The position numbers and the translations under genes were made by a program. The notes under the pieces were generated by a model. The model searched no databases, had not been told where the DNA came from, and saw only the letters and a program-made list of their open reading frames with translations. From assembly GCA_035652095.1 (NCBI GenBank), contig DASREM010000056.1, positions 186,001 through 250,000 of the forward strand: a stretch of 64,000 bases of DNA. The letters run 5' to 3'. Shown in pieces: positions 1 through 9,138 of the stretch. The number at the start of each line of letters is the position of its first letter. The stretch's first letter is position 1. Source of the stretch: DASREM01 sp035652095 (lineage in GTDB: Bacteria > Acidobacteriota > Terriglobia > Terriglobales > Acidobacteriaceae).

Positions 1-1761
1 ATCGGCGCAAAGTCAGAGCCCGCGCAGCAAAAAACCTCAAGTTCGGGGCAGAAATTTACCCTTGGACGGCTCACCATTGAAGACGGTCAAGTTGGATTGA
101 CGGACCATCAGGCTCGTAAGCCGCGGGCGGTCTACGACCACATCGATGCCACGTTGGATGATTTCGCTCCCGGACAGCCTTTCTCGTTGCAGGTTGGCGC
201 ACGTCTGCCCGGCGCCGGAAATCAGGAAGTACGTCTCCAGGGCAAGGGTGGTCCCGTGAATCAGGGAGATCCTGCGGCAACTCCATTCGAGGGCACGCTT
301 GGATTGAATAATGTTGGTATATCCGGCCTTACCAGATTTCTGCAAAGTCCAGCTTTAGAGAACAGCGATGGAACCATATCGGGGCAGACCCAGATCCATA
401 GTTCCGGCGGCAAACTTGCGGCACAAGGACACACCGAGATCGCCAAGGCAAAGATCCACGGAGTGGACGTCGGATACCCAATCGCGGCGGATTACGATAT
501 CGCCGACGATCTGCGCAGCGATCTACTGACGATCAGTAAAGGCAACATCAAACTGGGAGCAACCCCGCTCTTCCTCAGCGGCACGGTGGACAACAAGTCC
601 ACGCCCGCGAATCTGAATTTGAACCTGCGTGCCAATAATGTTGCGATCGCAGAGATGGCGCGTCTGGCTTCAGCTTTCGGAGTCGCTTTTGCCCCCGGAA
701 CCGACGTCAACGGCCAAGTGAATGCCAATATTCAGGCGCGCGGCGCCGCCAGCAAGCCCGCGCTGAACGGAACCCTGTCGGCCAGCAACGTACAAGTTTC
801 CGGTAAGGAGATCGCGCAGCCGGTGCAGATTCCGCAGGTCACGTTTGCGCTCTCTCCCACTGAAGTTCACTCCAATCCGTTCAACGTGATCTCGGGAAAT
901 ACGACTGTGGTCACTACCCTCGCGGTGCGGGACTACACGTCAAATTCTCCGTTCGTCAACGCCACGCTGCATGCTCCCAACGCCGCGCTGCCCAATATTC
1001 TGGCCATGGCCAAGGCGTACGGAGTGAAAGGCGTAGAAAAGATCAACGGCGCGGGAACGATGAATCTCGATGCCCACGTGGCCGCCCCGGTGCAATCGCT
1101 AAATGGCGACGCCATTATGCGCGCCATCAACGGGAACATGAATTTGAATTTCCAGAACGTACGCGTCAACGGAGTAGATGTCGCTCACCAGCTTGCGCAA
1201 ATTGGCGGCTTTCTGAAACCGGGACAGAAAGACGAGGGCTTTACCAACATTCTGAAGATGACTGGCAATGTGATCGTCACCAATGGCGTGGCGCAAACAA
1301 ACAATCTTCAAGCGCTACTCGACATCGGCAATGTCAGCGCCGCCGGAACCGCCAACCTGGTGAGCAAGGCACTGAACCTCGATGTGACTGCTGTCCTAGC
1401 TAAGGCGACAAGCCAGCAGGTCGGTGGGACGAGCATTGGCGGCTACTTGAATACCGCCTTGGCCAACAATCAGGGGGAGATCGTGATTCCCGTGCTGGTG
1501 ACAGGAACCCTCGACAATCCCCACTTTGCCCCAAACCTGCAGAAGATTGCCCAGATGAAGCTTAAGGGATTCGTGCCGAGCTTCGACAATCCGGGCGGTG
1601 CAGCAACAGGGTTGTTAGGTGGTTTTCTGGGGCAGAAGGGCGGAACACAAGCCAAGCCGGGACAACCGCAACCACAAGTTCAGCCCAACGATGCAGTGCA
1701 ACAGATCATCGGACTTTTCGGCAAAAGAAAGAACAACAATCCGCCCAAACCGCCAAAATAG
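1..1761 (+). CDS. AsmA-family protein, C-terminal part (5' end outside window)
   Basis: The reading frame is open from the first base, so this is the C-terminal 586 residues of a larger protein; the first in-frame internal start (a TTG at 97) is not the true start. The sequence is rich in beta-strand patterns with many Asn, Gly and Val, and ends in a Pro/Gln/Lys-rich tail. Blocks such as SAAGTANLVSKALNLDVTA and PVLVTGTLDNPHFAP are typical of the C-terminal domain of AsmA-like proteins. These inner-membrane-anchored periplasmic proteins are linked to outer-membrane assembly and lipid traffic. Any N-terminal membrane anchor would lie upstream. The ligase gene converges on it with a 4-base gap. 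Family assignment is good; the specific role is unknown. Confidence 0.8.
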   Translation: MGAKSEPAQQKTSSSGQKFTLGRLTIEDGQVGLTDHQARKPRAVYDHIDATLDDFAPGQPFSLQVGARLPGAGNQEVRLQGKGGPVNQGDPAATPFEGTLGLNNVGISGLTRFLQSPALENSDGTISGQTQIHSSGGKLAAQGHTEIAKAKIHGVDVGYPIAADYDIADDLRSDLLTISKGNIKLGATPLFLSGTVDNKSTPANLNLNLRANNVAIAEMARLASAFGVAFAPGTDVNGQVNANIQARGAASKPALNGTLSASNVQVSGKEIAQPVQIPQVTFALSPTEVHSNPFNVISGNTTVVTTLAVRDYTSNSPFVNATLHAPNAALPNILAMAKAYGVKGVEKINGAGTMNLDAHVAAPVQSLNGDAIMRAINGNMNLNFQNVRVNGVDVAHQLAQIGGFLKPGQKDEGFTNILKMTGNVIVTNGVAQTNNLQALLDIGNVSAAGTANLVSKALNLDVTAVLAKATSQQVGGTSIGGYLNTALANNQGEIVIPVLVTGTLDNPHFAPNLQKIAQMKLKGFVPSFDNPGGAATGLLGGFLGQKGGTQAKPGQPQPQVQPNDAVQQIIGLFGKRKNNNPPKPPK

Positions 1762-1765
1762 TCCG

Positions 1766-2899
1766 TTAGGCAGATAACTCAAGATCAGCTTTGGTCCCGC
1801 GCCGGGGAAGCACCTGTTCGAATGTGCACTGCGTGGGCTTCTTGTCAGGACGCCAGCGCAGAAATTTCGTGCCATGGCGAAAACGGCCGCCGGAAAAATG
1901 ATCATAGCGAACTTCACAAACCAGCTCCGGTTTTAGAGGCTTCCATTCGTCGCTGCGACGGGTGCTCCAGCGACTGGGGCCGCCCGGAGCCTTACCACTG
2001 AAGCCAGGTTGCGCGATGAGCGGTTCCACGATTTTCTTTAACTCCTGGCGCTGCTCCGCGCTAAAGCTCGATGTGAAACCGACATGGTCGAGTTTGCCCT
2101 CGTCATTTTGAAGGCCCAGCAAGAGCGATCCAATTCCGCCGCCCTTCTCAGCGTAACGGAACCCTCCGACCACGCAATCCGCGGTGCGCATGCGTTTGAT
2201 TTTTACCATGGCGGTGCGCTCGCCCGAGGCGTAGGGAGCGTTGGCCAGCTTTGCAACCACGCCATCAAGACCAATCGGAGCCAACTGGCTCATCCATTTC
2301 TCGGCCTGACTGCGCTCGAGCGACGCCGGGGAGAGCCGCACCATGCCTTTTGCAGGCAAGCCCTCAAACATCTGCCTCAAAGCTTCCTTTCGATCGGATA
2401 GTGGGAGAGCGACGAGCGATTTGCCATGTTTATCTACCAGGAGGTCAAAACTCATAAAGCTGACAGGCGTTTCTTTCGCCAACTTGCGGATTCGCGATTC
2501 GGCTGGATGGATTCGCATCAGCAAATTGTCAAAGGAAAGGTGGCCATCTTCGAAGATGACGATCTCGCCATCGACTACAAACTGTTTCTGCGGCAACGCT
2601 GCCAGGGCCTCGATGAGTTCGGGAAAATATCGCCCGAGCGGCTGCCCGGCTTTCGACTGAAGCAGAACTTCCTTCCCTTTTCGAAACGCCAGGCAGCGAA
2701 AGCCGTCCCACTTGGGTTCATAAATCCACTCCGAGCCGCTTGGAATGTCTTCGACCGACTTCGCTTCCGCAGGCGCGTATGGAGGTTGGATGGGCAGGTC
2801 GATCGCCGGGAATTCCTGGACCAGCTTCTCCGCACCGATTGCTCCATCCCGCACCGGCTTGGCGGCGGCTAAATTATCGCGTTTGCGCTTAGCTGGCAT
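1766..2899 (-). CDS. ATP-dependent DNA ligase (LigD ligase-domain / LigC type)
   Basis: A stand-alone ATP-dependent ligase of about 377 residues. The adenylation motif I is EPKWDGFR with the nucleophilic lysine at about residue 63. Further nucleotidyltransferase motifs follow: VDGEIVIF, LDGVVAKL and MVKIKR. The C-terminal half matches the OB-fold domain of LigD/LigC ligases. No polymerase or phosphoesterase domain is attached, and no Ku gene is visible nearby. I chose the ATG at 2899 (MPAKRKRD) because the longer frame to 3022 would run into the divergent gene starting at 3003; an ATG at 2929 is also possible. The likely role is nick sealing in repair, possibly end joining. It is the only DNA-ligase gene in this window. 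Confidence 0.88.
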   Translation of the reverse strand: MPAKRKRDNLAAAKPVRDGAIGAEKLVQEFPAIDLPIQPPYAPAEAKSVEDIPSGSEWIYEPKWDGFRCLAFRKGKEVLLQSKAGQPLGRYFPELIEALAALPQKQFVVDGEIVIFEDGHLSFDNLLMRIHPAESRIRKLAKETPVSFMSFDLLVDKHGKSLVALPLSDRKEALRQMFEGLPAKGMVRLSPASLERSQAEKWMSQLAPIGLDGVVAKLANAPYASGERTAMVKIKRMRTADCVVGGFRYAEKGGGIGSLLLGLQNDEGKLDHVGFTSSFSAEQRQELKKIVEPLIAQPGFSGKAPGGPSRWSTRRSDEWKPLKPELVCEVRYDHFSGGRFRHGTKFLRWRPDKKPTQCTFEQVLPRRGTKADLELSA

Positions 2900-3002
2900 A
2901 TGGCCCTTGGATGCGGGATTGGCTCGCATCGGCTCTGGCGCAAGCAACCTCAGGTTCGAGGACTGCACCCTAAGCCTGCGGTCGAAATTCAAGGGGGTAT
3001 TC

Positions 3003-3290
3003 ATGTCAAAGAGAAAGCGCAATGAAGCTCGTCCCGATGAGTTGGGGAATAATCCGGCCCAAGTAGGCCTGGATAGCGCCGGACAGTCCGGTGATAACCA
3101 AGAATTGTCGAACGTGGAAGAAGCGCTGGATCAAAGCGTTGATGACCTGGTCGAAACCGGGCAGGATTTCGAGGCCAACGTGGCGCAGGGCGTTGAAGAT
3201 GCCGGCGACGAGCCCGAAAGGGAGGTCCGCACCCACCAGGACCCCAGGTATCGCCCCACCAACGAAGGTCCTACGCGGGAAAACGAATAA
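3003..3290 (+). CDS. Small acidic hypothetical protein (95 aa)
   Basis: The ATG at 3003 follows a purine-rich Shine-Dalgarno stretch (AAGGGGG at about 2991-2997). The product is hydrophilic: a basic start (MSKRKRNEAR), then a strongly acidic central part rich in Glu, Asp, Asn and Gln (VEEALDQSVDDLVETGQDFE), and a charged Pro/Arg/Glu tail. There is no signal peptide, membrane segment or cysteine. The central part could form an amphipathic helix. It is transcribed divergently from the ligase, about 100 bases away. I do not recognise a family. The good ribosome-binding site and the codon pattern support a real gene. Confidence 0.6.
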   Translation: MSKRKRNEARPDELGNNPAQVGLDSAGQSGDNQELSNVEEALDQSVDDLVETGQDFEANVAQGVEDAGDEPEREVRTHQDPRYRPTNEGPTRENE

Positions 3291-3387
3291 ATTCGCGGAG
3301 CAGGCAAATCTCCAGCATGGTAGCGTGCCGACCTGGTCTCTGATGAGAATGTAGAATGACAGTACCTCGGATTCAGGAGAACGCACG

Positions 3388-3939
3388 TTGAAGTTCATCG
3401 CGGGATTTATTCTTGGGCTGGTTGTTGTCCCTCTGGTCGTCTATCTCTATTTCATCTCGGGCGCGGCACCCGTGGCGGCTTCGGCCCAGCCCATGCCTTT
3501 CGAAAAGATGCTGGCCCGCAAAGCCCTGCATGCCAGGCTTGAGAAGGAAATGCCCAAGTCAGCGCCGGTAAACGCAGACGAAGCAAATCTGGAAGCAGGG
3601 GCGCGCATTTATCGCGAAAATTGCGCGGTGTGTCACGGGCTTCCGGGTCAACCGGAGACCGCCATTTCCCGCGGCATGTTTCCGCGCCCGCCGGCTTTGT
3701 TGGAAGGCAAAGGAGTGACGGACGATTCTCCCGAGGAGACCTACTGGAAAGTTGCGAATGGCATCCGCATGACCGGCATGCCTGGCTTCGATCAGCGCCT
3801 TACGAGCACGCAGATGTGGCAGGTGAGCCAACTGGCGGCCAATGCCAACAAACTGTCTACCGCGGTTCGGGCGCTTCTGCAGGCCCCGATGCCGCCCCCC
3901 AATCCGCCGGCGTCTACGGCCAACGCCGCCGGTCAATAA
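3388..3939 (+). CDS. Membrane-anchored monoheme c-type cytochrome
   Basis: Residues 5-25 form one hydrophobic segment (FILGLVVVPLVVYLYF), probably an uncleaved anchor facing the periplasm. The heme site is CAVCH at residues 79-83, followed by GLPGQ as in class I cytochromes. A GMPGF motif near residue 131 supplies a likely methionine axial ligand. The tail is rich in Pro and Ala. The predicted start is TTG at 3388, preceded by CAGGAGA eight bases upstream. It is a single-domain electron carrier; no oxidase or dehydrogenase gene lies beside it, so its partner is unknown. The dyad ahead of the PadR gene begins only 11 bases after its stop codon. Confidence 0.88.
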   Translation: MKFIAGFILGLVVVPLVVYLYFISGAAPVAASAQPMPFEKMLARKALHARLEKEMPKSAPVNADEANLEAGARIYRENCAVCHGLPGQPETAISRGMFPRPPALLEGKGVTDDSPEETYWKVANGIRMTGMPGFDQRLTSTQMWQVSQLAANANKLSTAVRALLQAPMPPPNPPASTANAAGQ

Positions 3940-3950
3940 AGCTCATCTAC

Positions 3951-4000
3951 CTATTGCAATCCCATAGAAGTTGTGGCATGCTTCTATGGCGTACCAATAG
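3951..4000. promoter_or_regulatory. Two-tier symmetric dyad upstream of padR; candidate operator
   Basis: Two nested perfect inverted repeats share one centre (between 3975 and 3976). Outer arms: CTATTG (3951-3956) and CAATAG (3995-4000). Inner arms: CCATAGAAG (3962-3970) and CTTCTATGG (3981-3989). The spacers between outer and inner arms are five bases on each side. The element ends nine bases before the PadR start codon and overlaps its ribosome-binding site (TAGGAG). It has no T-run, so it does not look like a terminator. The likely reading is an operator for autoregulation by the PadR protein, or an mRNA hairpin that hides the ribosome-binding site. Confidence 0.65.
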
Positions 4001-4008
4001 GAGTCGTC

Positions 4009-4350
4009 ATGTCCGACAAACCCGATGTGTGGCAGGGAACCTTGGCCCTTATGGTATTGAAGACGCTCGAGTCCATGGGCGCCCTCCACGGTTACGGTAT
4101 CGCCCGTCGCATCGAACAGACCAGCGGCGACCTGCTCTCGGTAAACTACGGGACCCTCTACCCAGCTCTGCTCAAGCTGGAGCAGGAAGGCTTTATCAAA
4201 TCGGAGTGGGGCGTGTCTGATAACAACCGGAAGGCAAAGTACTACAGCCTGACCCGCGCCGGACGGAAACAGCTTGAGAAGGAAACTCGAGATTGGGAGC
4301 AGGCTACACAGATCCTGGCCCGCTTCCTGGCTCCGTCTGAGGAGTCCTAA
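4009..4350 (+). CDS. PadR-family transcriptional regulator
   Basis: A 113-residue winged-helix protein covering the whole PadR domain: QGTLALMVLKTLE (helix 1), GYGIARRIEQ (helix 2), the signature VNYGTLYPALLKLEQEGFI (recognition helix), then the wing (KAKYYSLTRAGR) and a C-terminal dimerisation helix. The ATG at 4009 follows TAGGAG with eight bases of spacing; an in-frame ATG at 3973 lies inside the dyad and is less likely. The stop codon overlaps the start of the permease gene by one base, so the two are translationally coupled. In Acidobacteriota this PadR subgroup is typically paired with large FtsX-type permeases, which it presumably represses. The inducer is unknown. Confidence 0.92.
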   Translation: MSDKPDVWQGTLALMVLKTLESMGALHGYGIARRIEQTSGDLLSVNYGTLYPALLKLEQEGFIKSEWGVSDNNRKAKYYSLTRAGRKQLEKETRDWEQATQILARFLAPSEES

Positions 4351-6998
4351 TGAGAGTACTCAGAGCGTTGCTGTTTCGGCTATTCGGCATGTTCGCCAAG
4401 GAGCGGCGGGATCGCGAGCTGGCTGACGAGATTGAAAGCCATCTCCAATTCCATATTGAGGACAATATCCGCTCCGGTATGAGCCCGGACCAGGCGCGAC
4501 GTGAGGCTCTTCTGAAATTCGGCGGCGTTGAAAGCGCCAAGGAAGACTACCGCGACCAGCGAGGCCTGCCGGTGATCGAAACTCTGATCCAAGACCTTCG
4601 CTTCGGCATCCGCATGTTGCGGAGAAATCCGGGGTTCGCGTTCACAGCGGTCCTGATCCTCGGCCTTGGGATAGGCGCCAACTCAGCCATCTTCAGCGTG
4701 GTCAACGCCGTATTGCTCAAGCCGCTGCCGTATGAAAACGGTGACCGCCTGATCGTGATACGGCAGCAGGCGACCCGCGCCGGAGTAAACGCAATTTCGT
4801 TCTCCGTCCCCGAGATCGAGGATTATCGGGCCCAGAATCATTCCTTGAGCGGCCTTGTCGAGTACCACAACATGGCTTTCATCTTGCTCGGCCGCAAGGA
4901 ACCTGAGCGAGTCGTTACGGGTGTGGTCTCCTGGAATTTTTTCGATGAGCTTGGAGTGAAACCCCTGCTGGGACGCAATTTCCGGCCCGATGATGAAAAG
5001 CCTGGCGCTCCCGCGGTGCTGCTGCTGAGCTACGAGTACTGGATTCGCAGTTTTGGAGGCGACCCTACTGTTGTCAATCGCACGTTCACCATGAATGACC
5101 GGATTCATACCGTCGTGGGCATCCTACCCCCGGTACCTCAATACCCCGACGAAAACGATGTGTACATGCCGACCACCGCTTGTCCTTTTCGCTCCGATCC
5201 CCAAATGATCACTACGCGGAGCAATCGCATGATGCAGGTCTTGGGCGTAGTCAAACCCGGGGTCGATTTTCGGCGGGTACAGGCCGACCTTTCCCGCGTG
5301 GCTGCGAATCTGGAGAGAGCCTATCCAAAAGAGTACCCGTCAAACTACGGCTACGCGGTAAAATCCACGCCTTTGCGGGAGGAGTTGACCCACAATGCCC
5401 GTCCCACGATGCTGGTGCTGCTGGGGGCTGCTGGGTTTGTGCTGCTCATTGCGTGCGCCAATGTCGCCAATTTGAACCTGGCGCGCATGAGTCGGCGGGA
5501 ACGCGAACTGGCAGTGCGGGTTGCGCTCGGCGCCGGGCGCGCCAGAATCTTCCGTCAGCTCTTGACGGAAAGTCTCATTGTTGCCCTGGCCGGAGGCGCG
5601 CTGGGGTTATTTCTGGCCCATAGCGGACTCGATCTCCTCGTTGCCTTTGTCTCGCACTTCACACCGCGCGCGCGTGAAATCCGCATCGATCACACGGTAC
5701 TGCTCTTCACCCTGATCATGGCTGTGGTTACCAGCATTGTCTCGGGGACGCTCGCGGCTCTGGATGCCGGTTCCGCGCGTGATCTGAAAGAGGGGAGCAA
5801 GCAGATCACCACCACGCTGGCTCGCGGCCGTTTGCGCAATGCTTTGATCGTGTCGCAGGTAGCAGTCTCGGTCCTGCTCCTGATCGGGGCCGGCTTGATG
5901 TTGCGCAGTTTCCTGAAACTCCAGCAGGTCAATCCCGGTTTCCAGCCCGGAAATGTGCTGACGATGAGGATCGATCTAAACTTCTCGAAGTACAACAATG
6001 GTGATAAGCAGCGGCAATTCTACGACGCTCTGCTGTCGAGGATCGAGGCCCAGCCCGGCGTGCGATCTGCGGCTGCGACTATGATCTTTCCGCTCGGTGA
6101 ATCCATGCCCATGCAGAACGATTTCATGATTGATGGCCAGATGCCGGGGCAAACTTCCTTGCCGGTTGGGGACTTTCGCGTGGTGAGTGCGGGTTACTTC
6201 AAGACCCTGGAGATTCCAATTATCGAGGGCAGGGAGTTCACTTCTGCCGATCGCCAGGACACTCCAGGAGTGGTTGTCATCAATCGTTCCAGCGCTCGAC
6301 GGTTCTGGGGAAATCAGGAACCGTTGGGCAAGCGAATCTCCACCGACCAGGGAAAAACGTGGCTCCAGGTGGTTGGTGTAGTAGGGGACGTCAAGCAGAA
6401 CGGCCTCGATCGCGAGGCCACGGATGAAATTTACTTCCCGCTGGCCCAGTCTCCGCTGTTGGATGCAAGCCTGGTCGTGAAAACGACGGTGGAGCCGATG
6501 AGCATCGCACCCAGTATTATCGAGCTTATTTACAAGATTGATCCCGATCAGCCGGCCGCACGGGTGCGTTCCTTGGAACAGGTACGGGCCGAGTCCATCG
6601 CGGTTCCTCGACTCACGCTGAGCCTGCTTGGGCTGTTCGCGATGATTGCTCTCGCAATCGCCGCCGTGGGCATTGGGGGTGTAATGGCTCTGAACGTCAG
6701 CCAACGCACCCAGGAGATCGGGGTTCGCATGGCGATCGGGGCTTGGCCTCATGAGATTCTGCGTATGGTGCTGGGACAAGGAATGGTCCTGACTGCGTTC
6801 GGCTTGGCACTTGGGGTCGTGGGCGCATTGGCCCTCGCCCGCATGCTTCAGGGATTGCTGTTCGCAGTTGAGCCGACCGATCCGGCAACGTTTGTGGCCG
6901 TGGCCGCGGTGTTGGCCATCGCGGCGGTCGCAGCCTGCTACATTCCCGCGCGTCGAGCCGCGCGCATCGAGCCGATGACAGCCTTACGCTGCGAGTAG
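4350..6998 (+). CDS. ADOP-type FtsX/MacB-like permease (acidobacterial duplicated orphan permease)
   Basis: The 882-residue product starts with a charged cytoplasmic prefix of about 80 residues (RELADEIESHLQFH, DQARREALLKFGG) typical of the ADOP family. A first transmembrane helix follows near residue 95, then a MacB-like periplasmic domain, an FtsX block of three helices at about 365-480, a second periplasmic domain, and a second FtsX block at about 750-875. This is the duplicated permease layout. No ATPase gene adjoins it, hence 'orphan': either an ATPase is encoded elsewhere or the protein acts without transport. The ATG overlaps the padR stop by one base (TAATG). The M13 peptidase gene converges with a 4-base gap. 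Confidence 0.92.
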   Translation: MRVLRALLFRLFGMFAKERRDRELADEIESHLQFHIEDNIRSGMSPDQARREALLKFGGVESAKEDYRDQRGLPVIETLIQDLRFGIRMLRRNPGFAFTAVLILGLGIGANSAIFSVVNAVLLKPLPYENGDRLIVIRQQATRAGVNAISFSVPEIEDYRAQNHSLSGLVEYHNMAFILLGRKEPERVVTGVVSWNFFDELGVKPLLGRNFRPDDEKPGAPAVLLLSYEYWIRSFGGDPTVVNRTFTMNDRIHTVVGILPPVPQYPDENDVYMPTTACPFRSDPQMITTRSNRMMQVLGVVKPGVDFRRVQADLSRVAANLERAYPKEYPSNYGYAVKSTPLREELTHNARPTMLVLLGAAGFVLLIACANVANLNLARMSRRERELAVRVALGAGRARIFRQLLTESLIVALAGGALGLFLAHSGLDLLVAFVSHFTPRAREIRIDHTVLLFTLIMAVVTSIVSGTLAALDAGSARDLKEGSKQITTTLARGRLRNALIVSQVAVSVLLLIGAGLMLRSFLKLQQVNPGFQPGNVLTMRIDLNFSKYNNGDKQRQFYDALLSRIEAQPGVRSAAATMIFPLGESMPMQNDFMIDGQMPGQTSLPVGDFRVVSAGYFKTLEIPIIEGREFTSADRQDTPGVVVINRSSARRFWGNQEPLGKRISTDQGKTWLQVVGVVGDVKQNGLDREATDEIYFPLAQSPLLDASLVVKTTVEPMSIAPSIIELIYKIDPDQPAARVRSLEQVRAESIAVPRLTLSLLGLFAMIALAIAAVGIGGVMALNVSQRTQEIGVRMAIGAWPHEILRMVLGQGMVLTAFGLALGVVGALALARMLQGLLFAVEPTDPATFVAVAAVLAIAAVAACYIPARRAARIEPMTALRCE

Positions 6999-7002
6999 GT
7001 CA

Positions 7003-9069
7003 TCACCACACCTTGCAGACTTTGTCGGGTGGGCGCACCATCGGCTGTCCTGGCTTGCAGGCAAAGGCTTTGGAGAACTCCGGCATGTTGACGACCACGC
7101 CATTGATGCGGGGCTTGGCCGGTGAATGTGGGTTGGTAATGGCCCATTCCCGCAGCTGTTCTGGGCGCTCATTCGAGCAATCCCATTGTGCGAAGCCGAC
7201 AAAGAACCTTTGTTCCGGCGTTAGTCCGTCAATCGTCTCCAGGGCTTTGTCCTTGGTTGCGTTCTTCCACGCCAAGAAAGCGAGTACCTCGCCCCCGAGG
7301 TCGGCCACATTCTCGCCGAGGGTCAATTTCCCGTTCAAGCGCACGTCATCCACGGAAATGTACTGCGAATACTGATCATCTACACATTGGGTGCGCGCCG
7401 CGAATTCCTTCGCGTCCTGCGGAGTCCACCAGTTTCTTAGATCTCCATGCGCATCGAACTGGCTGCCTTCATCGTCAAAGGCGTGCGTGAGTTCGTGTCC
7501 GATGGTGCCCCCGGTGTCGCCGTAATTGGGCGCATCGTCCATCTTCGCGTCGTAGAGGGGCGGCTGCAGTACTCCTGCCGGAAAATTAATGTCATTCAAT
7601 TGCGGATCGTAATAGGCGTCCACCGTTGGAGGAGTGATTTGCCACTCCCCGTGATCCACGGGTCTGCCGATCTTGTTCAGCTGCCGGTGGCTTTCAAATT
7701 GAATTGCATGTTTCACGTTGCCGGCGAAATCGCTGCGGCTGATCTGTACCGAGCTGTAGTCCCGCCACTTGTCCGGATATCCGATCTTGTTACGGATTCC
7801 GCGCAATTTGACCAGCGCCTTCTGTTTAGTTTCAGCGCTCATCCAGTCCAGGTGCTCAATGCGGAACTGCATGGCTCTCTCGATCCCTTCGACAATCGCC
7901 AAGGTTTTCGCTTTTAACTCCGGAGAGAATACATCGTGGACATAGGCCTGGCCGAGGGCTTCTCCGAGGTCCTGGTTCACGTACTCCACACACCGCTTCC
8001 ACCGCGGCTGGATCTGTTCCGCTCCCCTCAAATACTTTTCATAGAAGCCGAAGCGTGCCTGCACGAATTCTTCGGAAAGATAATTGGAAGAAGCGTTCAC
8101 CACTTCGAAGCGAAGATAGGACTTCCAACTTTGCAGGGGCTCAGCCGCCAGCAGGGAGTTCAACTCCTTGAAAAAGGCCGGTGAGGCCACGTTGAGGACC
8201 TGGAAATGCGGGGACCCCAACTGTTTGAAGAAAATTTGCCAACCAAAGTTTGGAGCAAAATCCCGCAACTGCTCGAGCGACATCTTGTGCTTCAGGTTGT
8301 AAGGATCGCGCCGTTCCACACGGGTTTGCGACGCCTTGGCCAGAGCCGTTTCAATTCGCATGACGGTATCGGCATTCTGTCTTGCCAGCTCTGGAGAGTC
8401 TCCGGTCAGGGTGAAGATTGTGATCACATGCTGCAGATATCGGTCCCGGATCTCTTTGGACTTAGCATCGTCCTTGGTGTAGTAATCGCGGTCCGGAAGG
8501 CCCAAGCCACCCTGGTCGACAGCGGCGATTTCCTGTTCCGAGTTGTCCAGGTCCTGCTGCGCGCCAGTTCCAAACAAAACTGAATTTTCGCCCACCTCCA
8601 CTTGCAACCGTGCCACTACGGGAGCCAAGTCCGCCACGGACTTCAAGGCGGCAATTGTGTCCAGATCGGGCTGCAGGGGAGAGAGGCCACGCGCGTTAAT
8701 GCTTTTCTCATCCATGCAGGCCGAGTAGAAATCACCAATCTGTGTGGTGATCGGGTTGCGCTGCGAGGCAAAGGCAGACTGTTCGAGAATCCCGCGCAAC
8801 ATCTGAAGGTTGTCCTCGTAGAGCTTGGAGTAGACGGACCACGACGTACGGTCCGGCGGAATCGGATTCGCCTTTTGCCAGCCGCCGCAGGAGTAGGTAT
8901 AGAAGTCCGTACAAGGATCGACCGTTGTATCCATCGCTTTCACATCAAGGCTTGGAGTGTAGGGCAACGAAGGATGTCCGGCGGAAGCGGTCTGGGAAGC
9001 GCCGAGGACGGTCAGACTCAAGAGGAAGGCAAGGAAACAGCCGCAGTGTTTCATCATAAGCAGACGCAT
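7003..9069 (-). CDS. Secreted M13-family (neprilysin/PepO-like) zinc metallopeptidase
   Basis: The start at 9069 gives MRLLMMKHCG and a hydrophobic signal peptide ending near QTASA; ATGs at 9057 and 9054 would also keep the signal, and the longer frame to 9129 is unlikely. The mature enzyme shows the full M13 set: N-terminal MDTTVDPCTDFYTYSCGGW, VDAYYDPQLNDINFPAGVLQ, zinc motif HELTH (525-529) followed by AFDDEG, the third ligand in GENVADLGG (Glu586), and the C-terminal CxxW-type end CKVW. Length (688 aa) is normal. It should cleave peptides in the periplasm or outside the cell. It lies about 70 bases downstream of the M48 gene on the same strand and may be cotranscribed with it. Confidence 0.93.
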   Translation of the reverse strand: MRLLMMKHCGCFLAFLLSLTVLGASQTASAGHPSLPYTPSLDVKAMDTTVDPCTDFYTYSCGGWQKANPIPPDRTSWSVYSKLYEDNLQMLRGILEQSAFASQRNPITTQIGDFYSACMDEKSINARGLSPLQPDLDTIAALKSVADLAPVVARLQVEVGENSVLFGTGAQQDLDNSEQEIAAVDQGGLGLPDRDYYTKDDAKSKEIRDRYLQHVITIFTLTGDSPELARQNADTVMRIETALAKASQTRVERRDPYNLKHKMSLEQLRDFAPNFGWQIFFKQLGSPHFQVLNVASPAFFKELNSLLAAEPLQSWKSYLRFEVVNASSNYLSEEFVQARFGFYEKYLRGAEQIQPRWKRCVEYVNQDLGEALGQAYVHDVFSPELKAKTLAIVEGIERAMQFRIEHLDWMSAETKQKALVKLRGIRNKIGYPDKWRDYSSVQISRSDFAGNVKHAIQFESHRQLNKIGRPVDHGEWQITPPTVDAYYDPQLNDINFPAGVLQPPLYDAKMDDAPNYGDTGGTIGHELTHAFDDEGSQFDAHGDLRNWWTPQDAKEFAARTQCVDDQYSQYISVDDVRLNGKLTLGENVADLGGEVLAFLAWKNATKDKALETIDGLTPEQRFFVGFAQWDCSNERPEQLREWAITNPHSPAKPRINGVVVNMPEFSKAFACKPGQPMVRPPDKVCKVW

Positions 9070-9138
9070 GTGCGCCGCAAGGGTAGCAAAAATGACACAA
9101 GAGTTGCTAATAGCAGGATGAGAAGCCAAATTCCGAGG

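Noticed and set aside
8423..8436. TGTGATCACA sequence resembling a Crp site
   Set aside because: It lacks the six-base spacer and lies inside the M13 peptidase gene, far from a promoter.
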